Shown: in pieces, positions 33,819-42,612 of the stretch
Layout: the number at the start of each line of letters is the position of its first letter
How positions within the stretch are numbered: position 1 is the stretch's first letter
Origin: Streptomyces sp. NL15-2K
Lineage (GTDB): Bacteria; Actinomycetota; Actinomycetes; Streptomycetales; Streptomycetaceae
NCBI RefSeq assembly: GCF_030551255.1
Contig: NZ_CP130630.1
Coordinates: 4,259,501-4,323,500 of the forward strand
Length of the DNA stretch: 64,000 nucleotides
Reading direction: 5' to 3'
Notes under the pieces: model-generated
Databases searched by the model: none
Told to the model about the DNA's origin: nothing
What the model saw: only the letters and a program-made list of their open reading frames with translations
Program-made: the position numbers and the translations under genes

Positions 33819-34331
33819 GTGACCACCGTTCCGACGTTTGAGGACCTGTTCCGTGGCTGCCATGAGTCGGCGGTCCACCTGGAAATGCGAGATTCCTACA
33901 TGAAGTCGGACCCGGCCTACATCGACTGGGCCGCCGGCGTCGCCATCGACCCCAGCGAGAGGTGGGCCGACTGGCTGGCCCTGGTGTCCGAGGCGACGGG
34001 CCGGGGTGTGAAGGTCCGCCGTGCGCGGATCGTGTCCGAGCCGGTGAGCAAGTACATCCGGTTCGAGCACGAGGTGACGAACGGCTTGAACATCGCCGCA
34101 GGCGAAGAAGTGCGCTGGCTGCCGCGCCGTAAGGCCACGGGCATTGCCTTGCCCGGCAACGACTTCTGGCTGTTCGACTCATCTCTGTTGCTGGTGAACC
34201 ACTTTGACGGCGAGGGCGAGTGGCTGGGCCCCTCCATCAGCACGGACCCTGCGGAGATCAAACTGTGTGCGAGTGCCTTTGAAGCGGTCTGGGAAGTGGG
34301 CGTCCCGCACGCGGACTACCAGCTCACCTGA
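33819..34331 (+). CDS. DUF6879 protein
   Basis: A 170-residue stand-alone DUF6879 domain from a GTG. It shows FEDLFRGCHESAVHLEMRDS, VKVRRARIVSEPVSKYIRFE, NIAAGEEVRWLPRRKA and the conserved NDFWLFDSSLLLVNHF. It follows a broken Scr1-type regulator remnant by three bases, so its normal controller has been lost. It may now be co-opted by other XRE proteins or be unregulated. Confidence 0.85.
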   Translation: MTTVPTFEDLFRGCHESAVHLEMRDSYMKSDPAYIDWAAGVAIDPSERWADWLALVSEATGRGVKVRRARIVSEPVSKYIRFEHEVTNGLNIAAGEEVRWLPRRKATGIALPGNDFWLFDSSLLLVNHFDGEGEWLGPSISTDPAEIKLCASAFEAVWEVGVPHADYQLT

Positions 34332-34518
34332 TCGGCAAGGGAAGAGTTCAGCGCCACACCACACCGTGACCGGTTTTGCAGGGCCCTGTTGAGATCGGCC
34401 CCCACCCCGCAGATGATGTTCACAAGCGTCGGTGACCCGATGCCCAATGACTGACGACGGCAGAGCGGGGACACGGAGTGCTGCGGCAGCATAACGGCGT
34501 GCTGACGGCTGGTCCGTC

Positions 34519-37500
34519 ATGAGGAACCGCCTCCAGCTGTTGCTCCAGGCAATGCTGGTGCTCGTCGCAAGCCTGCTGGGGATCGTCACCAACTACGCCA
34601 CCAGCGAGAACGAAGCCCCGTGGCTCCTGCATCTGCTCCAGCAGGTTGCCATCCCGGCCATCGGCTTGCTGATCGTCACGATGGTGGTGATGCAGATCGT
34701 GGTCCATCGGCTGGAGAACCCTGCTCCTCCGCCGACGGACTGGCCCCACGACCGGGTCCCGTACCCCGGGCTGGATGCCTTCGTGGAGGACGAGGCCGCG
34801 GTCTTCTTCGGCAGGGAGAACCAGTCCGAGGATCTGACGCGGCGGCTGCACGCACCGCAGAACCAGCCCGTCGACAGGTTTCTCGTGCTCGTCGGGGCCT
34901 CGGGGAGCGGGAAATCGTCGCTCGTGAGAGCGGGGGTGTTGCCGCGGCTGCGCGTCCGGCGGTGGTCGATCCTGCCCGCCTTCTCGCCGGGCCCCAATCC
35001 GCTTGGGGCGTTGGCCTCCGCCATCTCCACGGCTGGTGGGGAGCACGAATCAGCGGGCGCGGTGTTACGACGCCTGCGGCAGGACCCTGCCTCCGTGCCT
35101 GCGGAGCTGGCCCGGCTGCGCGGAAGCAGGTTCCGCCACATGCTGGTCGTAGTCGATCAGTTCGAAGAGATCATTACTCTCGCCGGCGAGCGGGAGCGTG
35201 CCCAGTTCCTGGAGGCGCTGCATGCCTGCGTGACGCAGGATGCGAGGATCCGGGTGCTCGCCACGCTTCGTGTGGAGTTCCTGGGACAGCTCCTCGGTAC
35301 GCGTCACGCCGAGTTGTTCCAGCACCCGGTCGCCATCGGCGCGCTGGGCAGGAACCAACTCGCCCAGGTGGTGGAGCGGCCCGGCGCACTCGTTGGTCTC
35401 TCCTTCGCGCCTGGCGTTGTGGAGGCCTTCGTCAACGACGTGGGCACGGACGACGCGCTGCCGCTGCTCGCGTATCTGTTGCAGGAGCTGTACTTCGCCT
35501 CCGGTCCTGGTGAGACGGTGTCGGAGGAGCTGTATCACAGCCTCGGCGGCGTCGCCGGGGCCCTCGCGCGTCAGGCTGACGACACCGTGTCGGAGCTCGG
35601 CTGCGGAGACGACGGTATCGACTTCGTACTGAAGGTGCTGCTCAGGTTCGTCACCGTGCAGGGTCAGGAAGTGGCCCGGCGCCGCGTACCGCTCGCCGAG
35701 CTGACGGCGCAGGAACGACGCGTCGTGGACGCCTTTGTCGACGCGCGCCTGCTGATGTCGGACGTACACGCGGGTCAAGATCCGTATGCCCAGGTGACGC
35801 ACGAGGCTCTGTTCCGTCAGTGGGCCCCCTTGCGGCAGGAAGTCGAGGCACATACCGAGCAACTGCGTCAGCGCGCGGAGCTCGAACGATGGGCAGAGGA
35901 CTGGGACCGCTCCGGACGCAGCCCCGACTACCTGCTCACCGGCGAACGGCTCACCCTGGCCCGACGATGGCTGCAGGCGCTGCAAGAGACCGGGCAGGCC
36001 TCGGGGACCGCGCAGTCTCTCGTCGAGTTCTCGCAGCGACGCGATCTCGCCTTTTGCGCCGCGTCTCGGACAGCATCGGGCAGTACGCGCTCGGCGCCGC
36101 GGAACTGCAACCGGAGCACTCGCTGCTGCTGACGCTGGCAGCGCTGGGGGAATGCACCCCGACCCCGGCTGCCAGACGCGGACTGATGACGGCTCTGGCA
36201 TCCAGTCACCTGCGCACCCAACTGGACGGACACACCGACGTGGTCCGGCACATCGCATGGTCGCCGGACGGCTGCCTTCTGGCCACCGCGTCGAGAGACG
36301 GCACAGCTCGCCTATACGACGCGAGGTCGGGTCGCTCGCTGCACGTCCTCCCGTCCGGCGGCACGATGGTCGAGAGCGTGGCCTGGTCGTCGGACTCGGC
36401 CCGGGTCGCCACCGTGGGCCGCGAACAGGTCGTACGAATCTGGGACGCCACGTCGGGAGAACCACTGCGGTTGCTCACCGGCGCCGCCGACACCGGGCGA
36501 CAGGTCGCCTGGTCACCCGACGGGCGCTGGATTGCCGCTACCGCACGCGACCAGGCGACGCGCGTGTGGAACGCCGAAACCGGGGATCTCGTCCACGAGC
36601 TGCGGGGACACCGGGACGACGTGTGGGGCCTCGCGTGGGCGCCGGACAGCACCCGCCTGGCCTCCGCCTCGCACGACCAGACCGCCCTGGTGTGGGACCT
36701 GGCCACCGGCACCTCGGTGACAACGCTGAGCGGCCACACCGACTTCGTGGAGGGCATCGCTTGGTCCCCGGACGGACGCCTCATAGCCACCGGCTCCGGT
36801 GACCACACGGTACGGATCTCCGATGCCGAGACCGGCGAACTGCGGCTCCTGGTACGCGGCCACACCGACTACGTCTGGAACATCGCCTGGTCACCCGACG
36901 GGCGGATGCTCGCCTCGGCCTCCTCCGACCGGACCGTACGCATCGTCGACGCGCACGACGCGAAGGTGATCGCCGTCCTGCGAGGACACACCGACACGGT
37001 CTGGGGTGTTGCGTGGTCCCCGTCGGGCGATCAGATCGTCACCAGCTCCACCGACGGCACCGCACGCGTATGGGACTTGAGGCCGCGCGGTGCCGAGAGT
37101 CTGCTTCTCGATGGGCACCACGGGCCCGTGAACCAGGCGGCCTGGTCGCACGACGAGACCTGGATTTCCACCGCGTCGGACGACGGAACGGTCCGAGTAT
37201 GGGACGCCGCAACGGGCGCCCCTTCCAGCCATGTGATCGAAGAGACGGACCGCGTATGGAGCACCGCGTGGTCACCGATCGACGACCGCATGGCCATCAG
37301 CACCAACGACGGTCTCTTCCGCATCGTCCGCCCGGGTCAGGAGAGCGAGTTCGACCACCGGGGAGCTGTGGTCGAGTGTGTCGGCTGGGCCCCGGACGGC
37401 AACCGTGTCGCCACCGGAGACCACGACGGCACAGTGAGGGTGTGGGCGGCCCAAGATCGTGCAGAACTGAGTTGCCTGACGGGACATCAGGACTGGATCA

Positions 37501-38057
37501 GCCGAATTGCCTGGTCCTCCAGCGGCCGCTTCTTGGCCAGCGCCTCGGACGACCGCACATGCCGGCTCTGGGACGTGGCCGAATCCCGGCAGCTCACAGT
37601 GTTGCGCGGCCACGACAACTACGTCGACGATGTCGCCTGGTCCCCGAACGAGGAGCGGGTCGCCACCGCCGCCGGTGACTGGACAGCGGCCGTCTGGGAC
37701 ACCGCAACAGGCCGCCGCATCGAGGTCCTCAAGGGCCACGAGGGCCGCGTCCGTGCTGTCGCCTGGTCGCCGGACGGCCGGATCATCGCCACCGGGTCCG
37801 ACGACCGCACCGTACGCATCTGGTCGTCGGCGACCCTTGAGGAGATCGCCATCGTCGGAGTGCACCAGGACAAGGTGACCTCGGTCGCATGGTCCCGGGA
37901 CGGCACACGCCTGCTCACCGCGTCCTCCGACGGCACTGCCCGCGTATGGCTCGCCAACCCCGACTTCGACCGCCTGGAAGCGGAAGCGCGCGGCCGGGTC
38001 TTCCGCGTTCTCAGCAACGAGGAGCGGCGACACCACATGCTGCCGCTGGACCCGTGA
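34519..38057 (+). pseudogene. nSTAND1 NTPase-WD40 protein, frame broken once (single base missing)
   Basis: A large membrane-anchored STAND ATPase, the NLR-like class used in signalling and phage defence. Frame 1 (34519-36132) has two membrane helices (about 7-24 and 44-62), YPGLDAFVEDEAAVFFGRE, Walker A GASGSGKSS (125-133), Walker B LVVVDQFEE (209-217) and a helical arm. At TTTT, 36052-36055, the good sequence moves to the -1 frame and continues LRRVSDSIGQYALGAAEL to 38057. One extra T would give one protein of about 1180 residues. The C-terminal part has 14 WD40 repeats (GHTDVVRHIAWSPDG... type), enough for two seven-bladed propellers. Loss may be real, phase-variable or a base-call error. 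If unrepaired, the ATPase ends about 25 residues after the shift with no sensor. Confidence 0.85.
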
Positions 38058-38357
38058 TCACAACTGCGGCTCGACCGTCCGGTCATCGGTGTGCACCAGG
38101 TACTCGTCCGGGTCCAGGTTCATCGCCTTTCGCTCCGGTGAAGCCCAGTAGGCCGCGTTGCGTTCGGCGAACGTCTCCGGGCCGTCGTACGAGATGAGCC
38201 ACAGGAACTGATTGCGCTCCCGGTCCACCCAGGCGCCATCGATGGCGAACCCCAACTCCACGCGCAGCGGCACGATTTCCGCACGCCACCGCTCCACCCA
38301 CTCGTCGAGCATTCCCTCCCGGACGGTGTAAGTGCGCAGTTGAGTAGTCCTGGGCAT
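38058..38357 (-). CDS. NIPSNAP family protein
   Basis: A 99-residue dimeric alpha/beta-barrel-type protein. It begins TTQLRTYTVREGMLDEWVERW and contains LWLISYDGPETFAERNAAYW, the standard NIPSNAP pattern. Function of bacterial NIPSNAPs is unknown; some act as small monooxygenase-like or binding proteins. It is convergent with the STAND gene with no spacer, and stands alone. Confidence 0.85.
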   Translation of the reverse strand: MPRTTQLRTYTVREGMLDEWVERWRAEIVPLRVELGFAIDGAWVDRERNQFLWLISYDGPETFAERNAAYWASPERKAMNLDPDEYLVHTDDRTVEPQL

Positions 38358-38603
38358 GCGGCTCCTCCTAGGTCGTAACTCCCGGACGGCAGGCTATGCG
38401 CCGCAGAGGGGTCAGCGACAGGAAGCGAGATCACTCGCGGCAGGCACCGGCTCCGCAGGAGACCTGACGAATCGGGGTACGGTCGACGACGTATCCCAAG
38501 GCCCGAGGGGCTGGAGTGTGCCGCGTGAGTACTGCTCCGAGAGCACTGCGGCAACTCCCACAGCAGCACACCGCCCTCACGGACTCAGCATGGGCTGGCC
38601 CGC

Positions 38604-38838
38604 TCATCCAGTTCCGCGTCGGAGGATCAAGGCGTCGTACAAAGGCACCTCGGGAAACGGCAGCACTTCGCCGAACCACTCGTAGCCCCAGGACTCGTAC
38701 AGCGCACGGACCTTGGGATGGACCCGATCGACCAGGAGCGTGACACGTTCCTCCGTTCTGTCACGCAGCAGCTCATCGTGGATCTGCCGGGCGATGCCCG
38801 TGCCGCGAACCTTCTCGACGACCATGAGCTCCGAGAGA
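38604..38838 (-). pseudogene. GNAT acetyltransferase, C-terminal remnant
   Basis: The minus strand encodes the last 78 residues of a GNAT fold: VVEKVRGTGIARQIHDELL is the acetyl-CoA loop (R/Q-x-x-G-x-G/A type) and HPKVRALYESWGYEWFG the closing strand. The N-terminal half is missing and is replaced exactly at 38839 by the inverted end of a DUF6879 gene. It cannot fold as a complete enzyme. Confidence 0.75.
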
Positions 38839-38941
38839 ACCCGGCCGAAGTCCTCGCCGCCTGCCAGGCGCGGGACGCCGCCTGGCACCATGCTGTACGT
38901 ACCGAAGAGTTCGCCAGGCGGGTACGTTCCACCGTGTGAGC
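38839..38941 (+). repeat. exact 103-base duplicate of 30315-30417
   Basis: These bases reproduce the 3' end of the DUF6879 gene at 29675-30415 and the first bases of the XRE gene after it, base for base as far as read by eye. Similarity then fades (GACTACCA shared). It forms one side of the junction that truncates the acetyltransferase. Confidence 0.9.
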
Positions 38942-39154
38942 GTGGACTACCAAACCATCGTATGAGTGCCGCCTAAAGAGGGCGCGCCGTTGAGCCAGAG
39001 CCAGCACCCGCACGTGCACGGTGACGAAGGGCGCTTTCACGGGGCAACCCGGCTTCTCGCGTTGGACTTTGACGGTTCGAAATCAATGTTTTCCTCACAG
39101 ATGCATTAGACTTCAACTACTTGCGGGACCCCCCACAGAGGAAAGAGCATCCAC

Positions 39155-39334
39155 ATGACTTCTGCAGGATCCATGAAAAAGCGTCTCGCCGCGCGCATCA
39201 CCGCGAGCCTGGCGACGGCCGCCGCAGTCTTCGGAATCGTGGCCTTCACGTTCGCCGGCGGCGGCGCCAGCAGCAATCAGGCCGACGCCCCGTGGGATTG
39301 CGATCGTTACGGCCAGAACTGCGACCAGTACTGA
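39155..39334 (+). CDS. small secreted peptide, two cysteines
   Basis: A 59-residue precursor too short for most gene finders. ATG at 39155 follows GAGGAAAG. A basic start (MKKRLAARI after an alternative ATG at 39173) leads into a hydrophobic signal (SLATAAAVFGIVAFTFAGGG), then a mature tail of about 20 residues ending ADAPWDCDRYGQNCDQY. The two Cys could form a loop. It is followed by a perfect hairpin and lies near a rhomboid-like gene, beyond the IS. It could be a signal, a lytic peptide or a small wall protein; no family recognised. Confidence 0.6.
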   Translation: MTSAGSMKKRLAARITASLATAAAVFGIVAFTFAGGGASSNQADAPWDCDRYGQNCDQY

Positions 39335-39372
39335 CCTGGCCTTTTGGCTGCTCTGACGGACTGCTTTTGTCA

Positions 39373-39400
39373 GTGTGGGGAGAATATGTTCTCCCCACAC
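39373..39400. terminator. perfect hairpin after small peptide gene
   Basis: A 12-base stem, GTGTGGGGAGAA and TTCTCCCCACAC, with TATG loop, 38 bases after the peptide stop. It fits a terminator of the plus-strand gene; it has no T run and may work in both directions. Confidence 0.75.
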
Positions 39401-39512
39401 CGACGCTTCGCGTATGACGCCGGTCAGCGTCCGCCCTCCAGCCACGGTGCGTGTGCGTCGGCCTCGGGCCGGTTGCGGGAGGGGGCGCGCGGTGAACGCC
39501 GGAACCCGCCTG

Positions 39513-40494
39513 AGAAACTGTCGGGTAACTGATCGATTACTGAACGCTGTGCTCTTTGATGCTCCACCGCGGAGCCGACCGGGTGAGTCTGGCCAGCATC
39601 AGACGGATCATGGCCACCTTGATCATCGCTTCCGAAGTGGCAGTCATGCGCTCGTAGTCCCGTGCCGGCCTGCGGTTGCGCACGAGCCAACTGAAGGTGC
39701 GTTCCACCACCCAGCGTCGCGGCAACACTTTGAATCCCTTCACGTCGTCGGTGCGCTTGACGATCTCCAGGACCATGCCGAGGGTCTCGCGAGCCCAAGA
39801 AAGTAGCTTCTTGTCAACGGAGTTGGCGTACCCGCCGTCGGCCCAGACCAGGCCAACCGTGCGGAATGAAGCCGCGAGACGCCGCAGGATCTCCTTGCCA
39901 CCAGCGCGGTCCTGCATGGATGCAGAGGTCACCATCACGACCAGCAGCAGGCCCATCGTGTCCACTACCACGTGTCGCTTCCTGCCCGTCATTCGTTTGC
40001 CCGCGTCGTACCCGCGGGCCTCACCGCCGTCGCTGGACTTGATGGTCTGCACGTCCAGCACGGCTGCGGAGGGTCCGGGGTCGCGTCCGGCAGCTTCGCG
40101 GACCTGTCGGCGCAGAGCGTCATGAACGTGGTCCCAGATGCCGTCCTTACGCCACTTCGTGAACCACCGATGGGCGGCATCCCATGGCATCAAGTCGCGT
40201 GGCAGCATGCGCCACTGACAGCCCGACCGCAGCACGTAGAAGATGGAGTCGAGGATCAACCGGTCGTCGTACTTGCGCGGAGCTCCGCCTTTGCACAGGT
40301 TACGCACGGGAAGTAGCGGCCTGACAATCTGCCACATCGGATCGGTCAGGCTGGACGAATAGCATGAGCTGCAGTTGGCCCCGGAGTTATCGCCTGTACA
40401 CACACCACGTGATCATTCCGGAGCCATCGCCACGTCCGGAGAGCGACCCAGGTGCCGCAACTGACCGTAACTGATCAGTCATCCGACATTTTCT
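39513..40494. mobile_element. IS5-family insertion sequence
   Basis: About 982 bases bounded by imperfect inverted repeats. The left end reads AGAAACTGTCGGGTAACTGA and the inverse of the right end AGAAAATGTCGGATGACTGA, continuing to about 28 bases with few mismatches. It contains one full transposase gene. No convincing target duplication is seen around this pair. A third matching end lies at 41367-41383. Confidence 0.85.
39537..40403 (-). CDS. IS5-family DDE transposase
   Basis: A 288-residue transposase, starting at a GTG. It has the IS5-type N-terminus SLTDPMWQIVRPLLP, then FYVLRSGCQWRMLPRDLMPW and WFTKWRKDGIWD. The catalytic triad appears as Asp in VLDVQTIKSS, Asp in LVWADGGYAN and Glu in RRWVVERTFSWL, with RNRRPARDYER after it. 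It is one uninterrupted frame and probably active. Confidence 0.93.
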   Translation of the reverse strand: MCTGDNSGANCSSCYSSSLTDPMWQIVRPLLPVRNLCKGGAPRKYDDRLILDSIFYVLRSGCQWRMLPRDLMPWDAAHRWFTKWRKDGIWDHVHDALRRQVREAAGRDPGPSAAVLDVQTIKSSDGGEARGYDAGKRMTGRKRHVVVDTMGLLLVVMVTSASMQDRAGGKEILRRLAASFRTVGLVWADGGYANSVDKKLLSWARETLGMVLEIVKRTDDVKGFKVLPRRWVVERTFSWLVRNRRPARDYERMTATSEAMIKVAMIRLMLARLTRSAPRWSIKEHSVQ

Positions 40495-40598
40495 GGGTCG
40501 GCGCGGTCGACAGTCGGGTGCCGGCTGAACCTCCGGATCACCCGTCGCCACGGGTGGCAGACTGCCAGACGAACGAATGAGTGTTGAGGACCACCCGC

Positions 40599-41309
40599 AT
40601 GATGACCGATGTTTCGGACAGCGTCCCGGCTCGCAGCGACCTGCTCGGCCGCTTCCTACGCGCTGTCGTCCAGTACCCGCGACGCAGCCCGGCTACTCTC
40701 ACCTACCTGGCGCTTCTGACTATCGGCACGGTGGTTGTCAAGCATGTGTTGCCAGGCCCGACCGCGGACCGGATATTTGAGGCTATCAGCACCAACCTGG
40801 ACAACCTGCCCCGGCATCCAGTTACCACGCTCTTCGGGAGCCTGCTCGTTCTCGATGACGCCACATGGCTCGACAACCTACTGGTAGTCGGACTCGGCAT
40901 CTCCGTCTGCCTCGCCCTCCTGGAACGCCGGCTCGGAGCCCTGCGCGCCCTAGGGGCAGCGTTGTTGGCCCACGTCAGCGCCACTCTCATCACATTGGTC
41001 GTCGTATCGATAGCGACCCGCGCGGAGACCTATCCGGCAGACAGCCGGCACGCGCTGGACTACGGCGTGAGCTACGCGTCCATCGCTGCCGTCGCTGCGG
41101 TCACACCACTCCTGCCGCGCCGAGGCCGCCCCTGGTGGTGCGCAGTAGCCGTGCTCTACCCCTTGACGGCAGCGCAATGGTACGGCTGGCTGCCGGACTT
41201 CACCACGATCGGCCACATCTCGGCGGCACTGATCGGATTGGCTATGGGGTTCGCCATGTTCCGGACCCGGTCAACGCGGGAAACAGCTGAATCTGTCTCC
41301 AGTGCCTGA
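40599..41309 (+). CDS. rhomboid-like membrane protein
   Basis: A 236-residue polytopic protein. ATG at 40599 follows TGAGGA by eight bases. Six membrane helices are apparent, starting ATLTYLALLTIGTVVVKHVL. The layout resembles the actinobacterial rhomboid-like group, with a long outer loop (FEAISTNLDNLPRHPVTTLF) after the first helix. The usual rhomboid dyad is not evident: helix 4 lacks a clear GxSG, with YGVSYASIAA in that place, and IGHISAALIG supplies the late His. It may be a divergent or inactive protease. It lies between the IS right end and a third IS-type end. Confidence 0.72.
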   Translation: MMTDVSDSVPARSDLLGRFLRAVVQYPRRSPATLTYLALLTIGTVVVKHVLPGPTADRIFEAISTNLDNLPRHPVTTLFGSLLVLDDATWLDNLLVVGLGISVCLALLERRLGALRALGAALLAHVSATLITLVVVSIATRAETYPADSRHALDYGVSYASIAAVAAVTPLLPRRGRPWWCAVAVLYPLTAAQWYGWLPDFTTIGHISAALIGLAMGFAMFRTRSTRETAESVSSA

Positions 41310-41650
41310 AGCCCCTGAGTCGCCGGTGGAGCACTGCCGAGGCCACTCCCTCAGCGTAGCCGCATGGTTACCCGACAGTTTCTGAGCCGGGCAGTTCCCA
41401 GATGGCCATCGACACGTACCCGGCTCACCCCGAACGGGAAACGCGTCGGCCTGACCGGGCGGGGCACGGTCACGGCTGCACCGGACCGCGAGCGTCTCGT
41501 GGACGCGCTCGGCTGGCCTGACATGCCGCTGCCCTGGCTGCCGAAGGGCTGGTGCTGCCCGGTGAAAAGCCACACCCAGGACCGACACGCCGCCGCCCCT
41601 CGACCTCACGACCATGCGCGCCTGTGGCGGGTTGCTAGCCCGAGTTTCCT
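41310..41650. other. 341-base spacer with a lone IS end
   Basis: Contains the IS-end copy at 41367-41383 and a short open stretch with GWPDMPLPWLPKGWCCPV at about 41510-41565, which looks like a fragment of an unrelated gene without a usable start. Nothing else recognised. Confidence 0.35.
41367..41383. repeat. lone inverted copy of the IS left end
   Basis: GTTACCCGACAGTTTCT is the exact inverse of the IS left end at 39513-39529. No transposase adjoins it on the right. Together with the left end it brackets the IS and the rhomboid-like gene, with CTGAG at 39510-39514 and again at 41382-41386. Confidence 0.75.
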
Positions 41651-41956
41651 CACTACACCTCCCAGTCCAGCGACGAGCGCGGCCTGGGAGACATCGGCCT
41701 CGTCACCGTCGTAGACGAAGAGAGCGACGGCGAAGAGTTGTGGCGCCTGGCAGGGGACCTCGGCGGCCGTACCCATGGTGGTGACCAGGCCCGATGGATC
41801 CTGACTCAAGCGAGCCGCGCCCGGATGGTCAAGGCGTACACAGACCTGCCGTATGCGAAGTGGTCGGCACATATCCGCCGACGCATCGTCCTCGACGCGC
41901 TCTTCGCCAATCACGACGTCCTGATGACCGGCCGGATTGCGCTGCTGAGCCCGTGA
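41651..41956 (+). pseudogene. 5'-truncated copy of gene 33059-33430
   Basis: Matches the intact gene from about codon 24 to its stop with only scattered changes (for example AGGGGA for ACGGGA, and TATGCG for GATGCG). The first 23 codons and the start are missing, replaced by unrelated sequence. It ends with a stop and a GAGGAGGAACTC tail. It is a duplicate made when accessory segments were shuffled. Confidence 0.8.
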
Positions 41957-41988
41957 GGAGGAACTCATGGTGAGCAGGTGGCTTGCCG

Positions 41989-42468
41989 TCACTGATTACT
42001 CGTTCGCTCGACGAGGCTCATCCTGGCTGTGTGACGGATCCGCTTGGTGCGGCCCTCGGCAGCGAGGAGCGTGAGAGCTGCGGAGGGGATGGCTGGGGTT
42101 GCCGCGATCTTGAGTTGCAGCCAGTTGGGGGCCTCTGCGAGGGATGCGGGATCCCACTGCTGGGTGACTGCGATGGATCGTAGAAGAGCCCAATCCCGAA
42201 GGCGCTGGGTCAGGAAGGGGTTGCCGGCTGTTGCTTGGGCGACTGATTCGGCCCAGGCGTCGTAGGCAGGGGTCGAGTAGCGGGTGGCGGCTTGTCGATC
42301 GATGTGGCGGACGATCGCTGATCGGGCCATCGTCTGGTCCGGGTCGGCGAGGATCCTGCGGATCAGGTCAGGTTCATCGGAAGCCGTGACCTGCTCCAAG
42401 GCCCTTGTGTAGGCGGCGAATCGGGTGTGCTCTGCCGGTTCGTGCTGTTCGGGAGCCTGGGAGTTCAT
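41989..42468 (-). CDS. hypothetical helical protein
   Basis: A 159-residue, Ala-rich helical protein with no membrane segment. ATG at 42468 has GGAAGGA upstream. It contains EPDLIRRILADPDQTMARSA and FLTQRLRDWALLRSIAVTQQ, and ends TKRIRHTARMSLVERTSNQ. A 3' remnant of a relative lies at 29437-29510. Convergent with the truncated gene copy. Function unknown; its repetition next to XRE loci suggests a common accessory gene. Confidence 0.65.
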   Translation of the reverse strand: MNSQAPEQHEPAEHTRFAAYTRALEQVTASDEPDLIRRILADPDQTMARSAIVRHIDRQAATRYSTPAYDAWAESVAQATAGNPFLTQRLRDWALLRSIAVTQQWDPASLAEAPNWLQLKIAATPAIPSAALTLLAAEGRTKRIRHTARMSLVERTSNQ

Positions 42469-42612
42469 CGGTTCGTACGTCCTTCCACTCCGGCAGCAAT
42501 CTGTCCGTCCGGCACTGTGCCATGACCTCGGACGGCGTCCGCATTCCGTGTCCGTTCGCAGTCTTGATCAGTCGAACGATGAGTTTTTGCGGGCTGCCGG
42601 GTCAGTACGGAC

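Noticed and set aside
36045..36060. Programmed -1 frameshift in the STAND gene
   Set aside because: The zero-frame codons GCC TTT TGC do not form an X XXY YYZ slippery site, and no downstream structure was evident; a missing T is simpler.
40599..41309. Active rhomboid protease
   Set aside because: Topology fits, but the GxSG serine motif was not found, so only rhomboid-like is claimed.
17765..42600. A complete integrative element (AICE) with attachment sites
   Set aside because: Accessory genes are present, but no integrase, excisionase, replication initiator, tRNA or matching direct repeats were recognised.
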